Below, one piece after another: positions 35,453-43,955 of a stretch of DNA of 64,000 nt (positions are counted from its first letter, which is position 1; each line of letters begins with the position of its first letter). This DNA comes from JAJRTA01 sp965603125 (GTDB lineage Bacteria; Zixibacteria; MSB-5A5; GN15; FEB-12): positions 141,089 through 205,088 of the forward strand of contig CBFDBU010000002.1 of assembly GCA_965603125.1 (NCBI GenBank), given 5' to 3'. Position numbers and translations under genes: made by a program. The notes beneath the pieces are model-generated. The model worked only from the letters and a program-made list of their open reading frames with translations. It did no database searches and had not been told where the DNA came from.

Positions 35453-36682
35453 CTATGTTTGTACCCGGTTTCCTGTTTTGCGTTTATCCGTGTTCTTAAT
35501 GCCCGGCAGCCAGCCCAGGAAGGCGTCACGAAAAAGCACCAGCCTACGGTAGTCATCGGGGCTGCTCTCGCGAAGCCGGACCAGATACTCAAGCCATGCG
35601 GCAAAGAGTACGGCGATGATCAAAGATACTCCAAACGTCCCTAACACAATCAGTGTCCTTTGCGGGCGACTCCTCATCTCGGGCGGCTCGGCTCGATCGA
35701 GGATGGTAATCGTCGGGAGTTCCTCGTTCTCCTGTATCTTGGCTTGCTCAAGTTGTTCCAGCATCGTCTCGTAGAGAGCTTCGTTGACTCGAACCCGGCT
35801 GTATAGCTCTTCGTACTTCCCCTTCAAGGCGGGAATCGAAGCCACCGGCAGCGAAAAGAAGGAGGAATCCTCATTACGCTTCTCAAGCTGCTCGAGCTGA
35901 CCAGCGACAATCCGTCGGTGCTGGCGCCTCTCCTGAAGCTCGGTGTTGTCCCGGCCGAGTTTTCTCTCCAACATCTTCAGATCGATGTCGATCTCCGCCA
36001 GCGCAACTTTGAGATTGATCGCCTGCTCGATCGCCAGGCGGGTTTGCTCGTCGAAATCGACGGCTTTGTGTTCAACCTGGAAAGACTGGAACTCGCCCCG
36101 GGCCGAATCCAGTTCCGCCTTGATCTGGTTCAGCCTCTGCTCAATGAAGATGCGATTCTGGCGTGCGCGCGAGACGGCGATGTCGCGATTGACCAGGTCC
36201 AGTTCGTCGACAAACAGGTTGACCATGTCGGCGGCCACTTGCGGATCCCGGTCTTCCACGGCCACGCGGAGCAACCCCTCAGCGGTAACCCTGAAGTCGG
36301 TTCGGTCGAGCAGATCATAGTACGCCTCGTCGGCGTTGCGTGACCGGTAGCGTTCGACGAGATTGAATTCGCCCACGACGCGGTCGGCGATGCGACGGCT
36401 GGCCAGCATGCGCGCGTATACATCCGATGTGGTCACCATGACGGGCAGATTGAGCCCCTTGGTGACCGAGACGATCTCCGAAATCTGTGTCACTCCGGCG
36501 ATCGGCATGCTGATGTCCTTGGGCGGCAGCAGAAGGGCGGACGCCTGGTAGTACTTGGGAAGCACGAGCGAGATGATCACCGCCGCCACCGTCACGAGCA
36601 CAACAAAAGCCACGATGAAAGATCGTCGGCGCGCGAGCGTCTCCAGGAGCAGCCAGAGATTGCTGGATTTCGGCTCGCTCAC
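35453..36682 (-). CDS. Polysaccharide co-polymerase (Wzz/GumC-like chain-length protein)
   Basis: This 409-residue protein has the PCP architecture. A cytoplasmic start leads to a first membrane helix (residues ~20-45, SFIVAFVVLVTVAAVIISLV). The Wzz domain then starts at PKYYQASALLLPP. A long periplasmic coiled coil runs through residues 160-320, and a second membrane helix (LIVLGTFGVSLIIAVLFAAWL) lies near 360. The C-terminal 30 residues are short and carry no tyrosine-kinase domain. It sets glycan length together with the outer-membrane OPX protein encoded just upstream. The GTG start overlaps the OPX stop (GTGA), indicating coupled translation. Confidence 0.92.
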   Translation of the reverse strand: MSEPKSSNLWLLLETLARRRSFIVAFVVLVTVAAVIISLVLPKYYQASALLLPPKDISMPIAGVTQISEIVSVTKGLNLPVMVTTSDVYARMLASRRIADRVVGEFNLVERYRSRNADEAYYDLLDRTDFRVTAEGLLRVAVEDRDPQVAADMVNLFVDELDLVNRDIAVSRARQNRIFIEQRLNQIKAELDSARGEFQSFQVEHKAVDFDEQTRLAIEQAINLKVALAEIDIDLKMLERKLGRDNTELQERRQHRRIVAGQLEQLEKRNEDSSFFSLPVASIPALKGKYEELYSRVRVNEALYETMLEQLEQAKIQENEELPTITILDRAEPPEMRSRPQRTLIVLGTFGVSLIIAVLFAAWLEYLVRLRESSPDDYRRLVLFRDAFLGWLPGIKNTDKRKTGNRVQT

Positions 36683-38028
36683 CTAAGGTCCTCTCTAAGA
36701 TTGATACGCAGTTCGTCGCCGTCGTGCACCAGCACTCCCGGCGAGAAGCTGGATGTCGTTCCCGCAATCCGGTTGTACAGATCGACATGATCCCTGTCCG
36801 CAATGGGAAGATAACCTCCCGCGGCATTAATGTAGAAAGCAGCATCCTTGTTCTCAACAAACGGAAACCTCCCGGGATTGCGGACTTCGCCGCTCACCGT
36901 CACGTAGCCCAGGCTGAACGGCACGTAGACGGAGTCGGACGGTTGCAGAGCCATAGCCAGCATCCTGTCGTCACCACCCTCAGGGCTGCTTACCGGATAA
37001 CGGTGATCGGTAGCCCGTCCCCATTCATCGGCGCGGACCCTTCTAAAAACAGTGACCATACCCAGGGAGGCGCCGGCAGCAAACCCACCAGCCAGTTCCA
37101 TCAGATCTCGCACGGTTGCTCCCTCCCGGAACTCGTAGCGCCCCGGGTCGGCAACCGCCCCAAAGACAGTCAGACGAGTTCGGGACGCATCCATGTCCGC
37201 GGACGGCACGAAAACGATGTCGCCCGCCTCGAACCGGAGTTGTCCGTCCATGCCGGAGGTTTCCTGTCCAAGCACCCGTACACCGGCCAGATCAGCCCCA
37301 CTGCGGGCTCCCCCGGCCAGACCGATTATCGCCGTAAGATCATCGCCATTCACCAGTTCGATTTCCCGGGGACGGTTGACTTCGCCGGCGACGTTGATAC
37401 GTTGGCGCGATTTACCGGGAACGCTGATCCGGTAGCCGGCGTACAGACAGGGATTAGCCGTATTGTCTCCGAGATAGGCGGCTTTGTCAAGGTCCACCCT
37501 GATCTCGCCGGGGCCGCCGGAAAATACGATATGCCGCGTGGTGCCGTGCGATTCAACGCCTCCCGCCTGTTCAATCAACTCCGATACCCGCTGCGACGTA
37601 TACCCCTGGTAGAGCCCAGGGTTAGCCACCGCCCCGCTGACCGAGATAGCTACCCGGCGCGGCTCAAGCACCGAGATTGTCATCTGATCGACGCTGTAGA
37701 GTTTCCGGAGAGCTTCGCCAAGCAGTTGTTGGGCCTCAAGCAGCGTATTTCCGGAGAGGTCGATCACCCCCAGGGTCTGGTGGACGATCCTGCCTTCCGG
37801 ATCAACCAAGAGCTTGATGGCATCCAACTTGGTCTTGATGAAGGTGACTTGAAGTTCCTCACCTGGCCGAATCAGGTAGATGGCGGGGTTGATCGGCTCG
37901 TCAAAGAACCGGTAGCCCTGCGCCCAACTGAGCCCCAGGCTGTCGGCGCCGGGCGGAAGTTGAGCGCCGGATTGTCCCCCTGCCGTCAGCCAAATAACTG
38001 CCGTGACGATAGCAATGAGCTTGCGCAC
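36679..38028 (-). CDS. Outer-membrane polysaccharide export protein with SLBB repeats (Wza/OPX-like)
   Basis: About 450 residues follow the GTG at 38028. A signal peptide (VRKLIAIVTAVIWLTAGGQSGAQ) leads into a poly-export domain (RPGEELQVTFIK, then LLVDPEGRIVHQTLGVIDLSG). At least three SLBB-type repeats follow (RVAISVSGAVANPGLYQGYTS, RINVAGEVNRPREIELVNGD, LTVFGAVADPGRYEFREGAT, YVTVSGEVRNPGRFPFVENK). The frame is open to 38181, but the extra 51 residues look non-coding and would bury the signal peptide. No lipobox cysteine is evident after the signal, unlike E. coli Wza. It forms the export pore in the outer membrane and begins the polysaccharide operon. Confidence 0.88.
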   Translation of the reverse strand: MRKLIAIVTAVIWLTAGGQSGAQLPPGADSLGLSWAQGYRFFDEPINPAIYLIRPGEELQVTFIKTKLDAIKLLVDPEGRIVHQTLGVIDLSGNTLLEAQQLLGEALRKLYSVDQMTISVLEPRRVAISVSGAVANPGLYQGYTSQRVSELIEQAGGVESHGTTRHIVFSGGPGEIRVDLDKAAYLGDNTANPCLYAGYRISVPGKSRQRINVAGEVNRPREIELVNGDDLTAIIGLAGGARSGADLAGVRVLGQETSGMDGQLRFEAGDIVFVPSADMDASRTRLTVFGAVADPGRYEFREGATVRDLMELAGGFAAGASLGMVTVFRRVRADEWGRATDHRYPVSSPEGGDDRMLAMALQPSDSVYVPFSLGYVTVSGEVRNPGRFPFVENKDAAFYINAAGGYLPIADRDHVDLYNRIAGTTSSFSPGVLVHDGDELRINLREDLR

Positions 38029-38411
38029 TATGCTGTATACCAGGCCTTTCTGTTTGGGACTCCGGTTTTTCAGACGTGCAGAATAGCCAATAGCCTCATG
38101 AAAGTCAACCGCTATCGGGTCCTGCCCCGACAGGCTGGAACCTACAATCAGGCTTGAAGTTGGTTGTCCGACGGAAAGCAAATGCAGCTACGATTGCAAC
38201 CAGTGATAAGACCGGCCCCAACCGGCAAAACGGCGGTGACAGCAGTGAACAGATCTCGGTTGCGCCCTCCCCGGCAGGTCAACTTAAGAAAAAACGGAAG
38301 AACATAATCCCGGGCCGGTACTGCAAATGGCGGCGTACAGGAGCATTTGTGCTTTGTAATAGTCACCCTCGACACTAACTTGTTTGTAACTTGCAGGCGT
38401 TTGGTAACCTG
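38029..38411. other. Divergent intergenic region between the export operon and the PIG-V-like gene
   Basis: About 380 bases with no supported gene. The region must contain the promoter of the polysaccharide operon (leftward) and of the PIG-V-like gene (rightward). I see an A-rich tract near 38285-38305 but no clear sigma-70 pair or ops-like element. Confidence 0.5.
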
Positions 38412-39509
38412 ATGAGCAATCCCTTTCTGAAAAACAAGAATCTGGTCGTGCCTACCGTTCTCTGGGTGCTGTTCCTGGTAGTATTCCTGATTGCCTTTCA
38501 GACCGGCCCCTCCAAATACTACAGTATCCTTCGAACGCTAATCCAGTGGGACGGGCAGCACTATCTTTCCATCGCCCGCGACGGCTACGAGAAGTTCCCG
38601 TGTGGCTTCAATCCTTCGTACATATGCGGCAACGTGGGCTGGTTCCCGTTCTATCCTATGCTGGGGAGGTTGGTGGCGCTGACCGGATTGGATCATCGCA
38701 TCACAATGCTTGCGGTGAGTTGGTTAGCCCTTTGGATGGCGTTGATCCTGCTGTACCGCCTCGTGGCCCGGAAGTACGGCAATAGAGCGGCTCTTGCAGG
38801 TCTGGTGAGCCTGTTGCTTTTCCCCGGGGCATTCTACCTGTTGACCGCATTTCCCTACGCCGTTTTCCTGCTCTTATCGGTCTGGGCGATCTACCTTCTC
38901 GATACCGGACGTTACGCCTGGCTGGCCCTTCCCTGTGCACTGCTGGCGATCACGTATCCTTCCGGCGCGGTTGTCGGCTTGCCTATCACCTGGGTTATAG
39001 TCACGCGATGGCGGACTCTGACTACCGCAAACAAGCTGCATTTATGGGGAGCGTTGCTGGCTATCGGCCTGGCTCTGCTCTTGTACAGCCTCTACTACTG
39101 GTGGCAATTTGACGATTTCTTCCTCTACCTTCACTCTAAGAGCTACTACGGTCACAGGTTGACCTTTCCGCTCTGGATGATGGCTCACGCGCTCGCGAAT
39201 CTCCCGGCGCAAAGTCCTGTGTTTGTCGCGTTGGTATTTGCTATTACGGCCACTGCTCTTTTCTGGACGAGAAGAATACCGGGTGCCTGGCAGGTTTTCA
39301 TGTTCGGGCTCCTGCTTTTCACGCCCACTTTTGGCACCACCCTCTGTTATTATCGCCACGTTGTGGTGGCCTGGCCACTTTTTATGATGGTCGGTGTGGC
39401 TGCCGAGAGCAGATATCGGCGGTTCCTGCTGCCACTGTATGCGCTGACTTCGGTTTATCTCACCTGGCAGGTGTATTTACCTTTGTACAAGGCCGGGAGA
39501 CTGATGTAG
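38412..39509 (+). CDS. PIG-V-like integral membrane mannosyltransferase
   Basis: This protein of about 365 residues has roughly 9-10 membrane helices. Near residue 46 is the motif WDGQHYLSIARDGY, which corresponds to the catalytic loop WD..WY..IA..GY of PIG-V/GT-C proteins. It is followed by GWFPFYPMLGRLVALTG. GT-C enzymes use polyprenyl-phosphate sugars and act outside the membrane. The start at ATG 38412 is favoured over a TTG seven codons earlier; neither has a strong ribosome site. It is divergent from the polysaccharide export operon, and a part in decorating the same glycan is plausible but unproven. Confidence 0.8.
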   Translation: MSNPFLKNKNLVVPTVLWVLFLVVFLIAFQTGPSKYYSILRTLIQWDGQHYLSIARDGYEKFPCGFNPSYICGNVGWFPFYPMLGRLVALTGLDHRITMLAVSWLALWMALILLYRLVARKYGNRAALAGLVSLLLFPGAFYLLTAFPYAVFLLLSVWAIYLLDTGRYAWLALPCALLAITYPSGAVVGLPITWVIVTRWRTLTTANKLHLWGALLAIGLALLLYSLYYWWQFDDFFLYLHSKSYYGHRLTFPLWMMAHALANLPAQSPVFVALVFAITATALFWTRRIPGAWQVFMFGLLLFTPTFGTTLCYYRHVVVAWPLFMMVGVAAESRYRRFLLPLYALTSVYLTWQVYLPLYKAGRLM

Positions 39510-39557
39510 TACCGGGGTGCTGCGCTTTCGGCTGGATCACTATCCCACAGTCATTAT

Positions 39558-39977
39558 TCATTTCAACAGGCGGAAACTGAAGATGGAGTCACCGGAAACA
39601 CGGTCAAACCAGGTAGTGTCACCGTGGGTTCGCGAATCCGCATGAAAGTCCCCGTGCGGGACGCGCAGCGTGTCACAGTTCCTGGCTAAAATGACGGTCG
39701 GCTCGAACCTGATCGTCATGCTGTTGAAATTGTACACGTTGCCGCTGCTGTTGCAGAAGATGATTCGGGCGGTGGGTGTGACCCCGTAGTGGATCAGGCT
39801 GTAGCGTCGTCCGTCGGTCACGGTCAGAGTGACCGAGTCAATCTGTCTGCCCACAACCGAGGAGATTTCGAAAGCGTATGTACCGTGGTATGTCTGCGGC
39901 GGTTCTGTCCCTGGCTCGTCCCGGCAGGCTGCCAGCACCACCACCAACGCCACAACTGCGCCAAGAATCTGTCTCAA
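39558..39977 (-). CDS. Small lipoprotein of unknown function
   Basis: This 139-residue protein begins MRQILGAVVALVVVLAACRD: basic start, hydrophobic core and a lipobox LAAC with Cys18. A short acidic/proline linker leads to a beta-rich domain. It contains two further cysteines (IIFCNSSGN and ARNCDTLRV) that could form a disulfide. It is likely lipid-anchored in the outer or inner membrane. I do not recognise the family. It is convergent with the PIG-V-like gene and downstream of the element at 40.1 kb. Confidence 0.75.
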   Translation of the reverse strand: MRQILGAVVALVVVLAACRDEPGTEPPQTYHGTYAFEISSVVGRQIDSVTLTVTDGRRYSLIHYGVTPTARIIFCNSSGNVYNFNSMTIRFEPTVILARNCDTLRVPHGDFHADSRTHGDTTWFDRVSGDSIFSFRLLK

Positions 39978-40102
39978 GATCAGTCTCCTACCATGCTGTT
40001 AACAAGCTCGGGACCAAGCAAGAAACAGCTTCTTCCTTGCCTTGCTCCTTCCCGCTGCACCTCCGTCATTCATGCTCCGCCTTGCTCATGCCCGCGGAAG
40101 AG

Positions 40103-40246
40103 TTTGTTGAAAAACGCACTCCAATGGGGTGGCGTCGGGTGTCTCTGCCCGACGCCTCTATAGATTCGCGCTACTGCCAGGCAGAGACGCCTGGCAGCAC
40201 CAGCATCTTTGCTTCGGTGGCCGGTTACTGTGACTTTTTCAACAAG
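40103..40246. repeat. 144-bp inverted-repeat element with two hairpins (MITE/REP-like)
   Basis: TTGTTGAAAAA occurs at 40104-40114 and as its reverse complement at 40235-40245, giving terminal inverted repeats. Inside are two stable hairpins. GGCGTCGGG/CCCGACGCC (40131-40139 with 40148-40156) includes GTCTCT in its loop. TGCCAGGC/GCCTGGCA (40175-40182 with 40189-40196) has loop AGAGAC. The two loops are perfectly complementary. The element lies about 100 bases beyond the pyrG stop, so it could form part of the pyrG 3' end. No coding capacity is seen. The rest of 39978-40352 shows no gene. Confidence 0.55.
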
Positions 40247-40352
40247 ACGCGAACGCGGGAATCCACTGCGAACAACGGGATGAATAGGGTTCGAGACTAT
40301 TAACGGTCCTGCGACGCAGATGTTCAGCGATAAAGCCGCACTGGCAGGCATT

Positions 40353-42026
40353 CTAACCGGGAGCATCTTTAATATCCACGGTTGATGTAGTTTTCCGGCT
40401 GTCGCCTTTCGCTTCCTTCTGGTACCGCACGGCGGCCTTGACGAAATCGCGGAAGAGCGGGTGCGGCCTGGTGGGTCGTGACTTGAGTTCCGGGTGAAAC
40501 TGTGCGGCGACGAACCATCGGTGGCCCGGTATTTCGACGATCTCCACCAGGCGCTTGTCGGGGGAGATGCCGGAAAGCTGCAAGCCGTTCTCCAGCAGCA
40601 TATCGCGGTAGGCGTTGTTGAGTTCGTAGCGGTGCCGGTGACGCTCTGATATCTCGGTCTGGCCATAAGCCTCGTGAGACTTGGAACCCTCGGTCAGCAC
40701 ACAGGGATAGGCTCCCAGCCGCATCGTCCCACCAAGTTCCGTGACTCCTTCCTGGTCGGCCATAAGGTGAATGACCGGATGTTTGAGGTCGCGATAGAAC
40801 TCGAAACTATGGGCGTCGGTCAGCCCACAGACGTTGCGCGCATATTCAATAACGGCACACTGCATGCCAAGACAGATGCCTAAGAAGGGGATATCGTTCT
40901 CGCGGACATAGCGGATGGCTTCGATCTTTCCTTCCACGCCCCGCTCGCCGAATCCTCCCGGGATCAACAGGCCGTCGATGTCATGCAGGAATCTGTCGGC
41001 GCCGCTGTGCTTCATCTCTTCGGAACTGACCCAGATGAGGCTCACCCTGGCGTCGCTGAAGACACCGGCGTGAACGAAGGCCTCGATGATCGACTTGTAG
41101 GCGTCCTTCAGATTGACGTACTTGCCGCAGATCCCGATCTTGATATGATTGCGGGGACTGTTGATCTTTTCCACCATAGGGGTCCACTCGGATAGCTCCG
41201 GCGCCGGCAGTTGCCATCCGAAACGCCGACAGATAAGATCGTCCAGTTGCTGGGCGTGGAACCGGAGCGGCACTTCGTAGATCGTGGAGACGTCCTCGGC
41301 ATTGATCACGGCGTCGGCCGGGACGGAGCAAAAGAGACTGATCTTCTGCCGCAGCGCGTCCGAGATTGGTTGAGAGCATCGACACAGCAGCATATTGGGC
41401 TGGATGCCGATCTCGCGCAAGGCCCGGACGGAGTGTTGGGTCGGCTTGGTTTTGAACTCCCCGGCCGTCTGAACGTGCGGGACCAGCGTGACATGGATGA
41501 ACATCGTATTGTCGGGACCCTCCTCCTGGCCCATCTGACGAATGGCCTCCAGGAACGGAAGGGATTCAATGTCACCCACGGTGCCGCCGATTTCGGCGAT
41601 GATAACGTCCACCGGGTCCGGGTTGCGTTCCAGTTTCTTGATGCGGCTCTTGATCTCCTCGGTCACGTGCGGAATCACCTGGACGGTGGCGCCCAGATAG
41701 TCGCCCCGGCGCTCGCGCGTTATGATAGTGTGATAGACCTGCCCGGTCGTGACGTTGTTGTCCTTGGTGAGCGATTGGTCCAGAAAACGCTCGTAGTGGC
41801 CCAGGTCCAGATCGGTTTCGGAACCATCGTCGAGCACAAAAACCTCGCCGTGCTGAAAGGGGTTCATGGTGCCGGGGTCAACGTTGAGATAGGGATCGAG
41901 CTTGCAATTGCGGACTTTCAGTCCCCTTCGCTGCAGGAGCAGGCCGATTGAGGCGGACGCGATCCCCTTGCCCAGGGCGGACACCACCCCTCCGGTCACG
42001 AATATGTACTTGGCCTTGTCGGACAT
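40353..42026 (-). CDS. pyrG: CTP synthase
   Basis: CTP synthase aminates UTP to CTP using glutamine. The 557-residue protein has the N-terminal synthetase domain (KYIFVTGGVVSALGKGIASA with the P-loop, QVIPHVTEEIKSRI, VDVIIAEIGGTVGDIE). Its C-terminal class-I glutaminase has nucleophile Cys in FLGICLGMQCAVIEY and the His/Glu pair in AAQFHPELKS. ATG 42026 is chosen over GTG 42038 because AGGTGAG has correct spacing to it. It starts 8 bases after the kdsB-like gene stop; kdsB-pyrG is a common operon in Gram-negative bacteria. Confidence 0.96.
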   Translation of the reverse strand: MSDKAKYIFVTGGVVSALGKGIASASIGLLLQRRGLKVRNCKLDPYLNVDPGTMNPFQHGEVFVLDDGSETDLDLGHYERFLDQSLTKDNNVTTGQVYHTIITRERRGDYLGATVQVIPHVTEEIKSRIKKLERNPDPVDVIIAEIGGTVGDIESLPFLEAIRQMGQEEGPDNTMFIHVTLVPHVQTAGEFKTKPTQHSVRALREIGIQPNMLLCRCSQPISDALRQKISLFCSVPADAVINAEDVSTIYEVPLRFHAQQLDDLICRRFGWQLPAPELSEWTPMVEKINSPRNHIKIGICGKYVNLKDAYKSIIEAFVHAGVFSDARVSLIWVSSEEMKHSGADRFLHDIDGLLIPGGFGERGVEGKIEAIRYVRENDIPFLGICLGMQCAVIEYARNVCGLTDAHSFEFYRDLKHPVIHLMADQEGVTELGGTMRLGAYPCVLTEGSKSHEAYGQTEISERHRHRYELNNAYRDMLLENGLQLSGISPDKRLVEIVEIPGHRWFVAAQFHPELKSRPTRPHPLFRDFVKAAVRYQKEAKGDSRKTTSTVDIKDAPG

Positions 42027-42034
42027 GCGCTTAC

Positions 42035-42778
42035 TCACCTATACAGTTTGTCGATCTTCTTCAAATCACGAGGAGTATCCACCGATACCGATTTCATGCT
42101 GGTCCTGAAGACGATCAGATCATGTCCGTTCTCCAGGATTCGGAGTTGTTCCAACGACTCGGCTTTCTCCATGGGCGTTCGTTTCCACGTGGCAAACCTC
42201 GCCAGGGCGGCCCGACGGAAGAAATACACCCCGATATGATGGTAGAACGGGAACTGACCCGACCGCCGTCCGCGGGATGTCTTCTGAAGGTAAGGCAGCG
42301 GAAAGCGGGAGAACCACAAGGCCCGGCCGTCTTTGCCCGTCACCACTTTGACGACGCTGGGATCAGACAGTTCCACATCGGACTCGATCCGTCGCGCCAA
42401 CGTGGCGAATTCGATGCGACGGTTCCGGATCAGCTTGTCGATGATACGATCAAGCACGGCCGCTTTCAGGCCGAAATTGTCAGCTTGAATATTCAATATG
42501 ATATCGCCGCCGATCCTGTCTACCACCTCGGCGACGCGGTCGGACCCGGTCCGGTGCCGGGAGGAGGTCATGAGCACCTCGACTTCGACCTCTTCGAGCG
42601 CCCTCTTGACTTCACGGCTGTCGGTGGCAACCACCAGGCGGCCGATTTTTTTCGACCTGGCAATTTCTTTGAGCAGATAGGACAGAAGCGGTTTGCCGCG
42701 GTGGGGGAAAATCACCTTTCCCGAAAACCGTGAGGAATTCAGTCGAGCGGGGACAACAGCGACAACTTTCGGTCTCAT
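42035..42778 (-). CDS. CMP-Kdo synthetase (KdsB)-like cytidylyltransferase, divergent
   Basis: KdsB couples Kdo to CMP for LPS core synthesis. The 247-residue protein has KdsB landmarks: VVAVVPARLNSSRFSGKVIF, LVVATDSREVKRALEE, MTSSRHRTGSDRVAEVVDRI and ILNIQADNFG. In characterised KdsB the last motif reads VNVQGDEP; here QGDEP is QADNF, keeping the Asp but losing Gly, Glu and Pro. Length is normal. The pyrG neighbourhood, which supplies CTP, supports a CMP-sugar synthetase. The changed motif leaves open a related acid sugar instead of Kdo, so no symbol is given. Confidence 0.85.
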   Translation of the reverse strand: MRPKVVAVVPARLNSSRFSGKVIFPHRGKPLLSYLLKEIARSKKIGRLVVATDSREVKRALEEVEVEVLMTSSRHRTGSDRVAEVVDRIGGDIILNIQADNFGLKAAVLDRIIDKLIRNRRIEFATLARRIESDVELSDPSVVKVVTGKDGRALWFSRFPLPYLQKTSRGRRSGQFPFYHHIGVYFFRRAALARFATWKRTPMEKAESLEQLRILENGHDLIVFRTSMKSVSVDTPRDLKKIDKLYR

Positions 42779-43011
42779 CGCTCTGCTGCTCCGGGCGTCC
42801 GGCGAAACTCATCGTCGCGAGGGGGTTTCTCCGTGTCTTGCTGCGAGAGGTTCGTTCGGGCAGGTTCGGCCGGGCGCTCAACCTGTTGCTTTGGTAGCGG
42901 CATAGGTGAAAATACGCCACCCCCGGCGACGTGTCAAGGATAAAAGGGGCAGGGGGGTTTGGGCACATGGAGGGTGGGGCGGTCTGTCGGCACAGGTCGC
43001 TTGGGGGGAGA

Positions 43012-43937
43012 CTAATTGCGGCCCGTCTGGATAGCCTCATCAAGCCGTCGGTGCAAAAAGGACGCGATTGTCAAGAGGTCCATTGCGTCTCGTTCTTGAA
43101 TCTCCCAGTGAATCTTTGGCGCATGGGCTGTGACGTTCCGAAAGATACCAAACATACCCTTCATCATGTTCATAATACCGCTATGTTCACTCTTTTCTGT
43201 TTCAGACCTTAGAGAATTGAAGGCCAAATATGGCAAAGATAAACTGCTGTGACCAAAGGCCTTATCAACAAGAGCCGCACCATCACCTGATAGGCCTGTT
43301 AACTGCCGAATTTTGTCCGCAACACTCTTTGTTGCTTCGAAGACAGCATGAAAATAGTTTCGCTGAATGAGTTCTGCCTTGCAGAACTTCAGGACATCTT
43401 GGTGAACCTGTCTTCGCTGAAGCTCATTGCGCAGCCGCCCGGCGCGTTCCTCAGCTTCAGACAAGGTCTTAGCTGCCTTGCATTTTTGCAGTTTCCCGTC
43501 GTTTCTTAAGCTGAGTCCGGCGAAAGACAGCACTTCATTGAATTCATCCCTCTTGGAATCGAAATGTGCCGAATTCTCAGTATACAAGACTGGATTCATC
43601 ACGGCGTGAATGAACGCGACCACATAGTTACCACAACAGTCAGCGCGCTGCTTGGCTGCGAGGGCTTCAAATAGGCGGTGCCGCTTCGTTATTGTTGGAC
43701 GCGGATCGTTGATATCAAGTCCCTGCAGGTACTTCCCAATCTCGGAGCCTGTAAGGCCTGTTTCGGTGTCACCTAGTGTAGTGTTCCTTAAATACTATTA
43801 CTATTCACGAAAAGTTATGGTTGTAGCAGTCAATTAGTTAGGGCCTCATGTTTTGTTAAGTTATTTCTGTAACACTACACTAGAACGTCACAGATTCGCT
43901 GAAGTACAGAAATGTCGAATTGTGGGATACTTGTCAT
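43012..43937 (-). pseudogene. TIGR02391-family (HEPN-like) gene split by a MITE
   Basis: Removing bases 43777-43883 restores one continuous frame of 272 residues from ATG 43937 to the stop at 43012. It begins MTSIPQFDISVLQRICDV, then continues LGDTETGLTGSEIGKYL..., as expected for TIGR02391 proteins. With the insertion, translation from 43937 meets TAG after about 20 codons, and the longer remaining frame has no good start until GTG 43623. The C-terminal part keeps FRNVTAHAPKI, an R-x4-H HEPN signature, and ends LHRRLDEAI. An ATG-containing partner gene ends 18 bases upstream. This was probably a toxin/defence RNase-like protein and is now interrupted; internal initiation could still give a 203-residue product. 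Confidence 0.85.
43777..43879. mobile_element. 103-bp non-autonomous MITE with CTAG target duplication
   Basis: The element is AT-rich, begins TGTAGTGTT and ends AACACTACA (perfect 9-bp terminal inverted repeats). It is flanked by CTAG at 43773-43776 and 43880-43883. Deleting it with one CTAG exactly repairs the TIGR02391 frame, which proves insertion rather than chance. It is too short to encode a transposase. CTAG is the target preferred by IS5-group elements, so an IS5-like enzyme may have mobilised it; no such IS is in the window. Confidence 0.85.
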
Positions 43938-43955
43938 ACTCTGATAGGACTCCCA

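Noticed and set aside
36724..38157. 477-codon plus-strand open frame opposite the OPX gene
   Set aside because: No domain, low-complexity composition; the minus strand encodes recognisable SLBB repeats.
43012..43623. Treating the 203-residue frame from GTG 43623 as a normal complete gene
   Set aside because: Family-like sequence continues upstream in the same frame, and the MITE junction explains the missing N-terminus.
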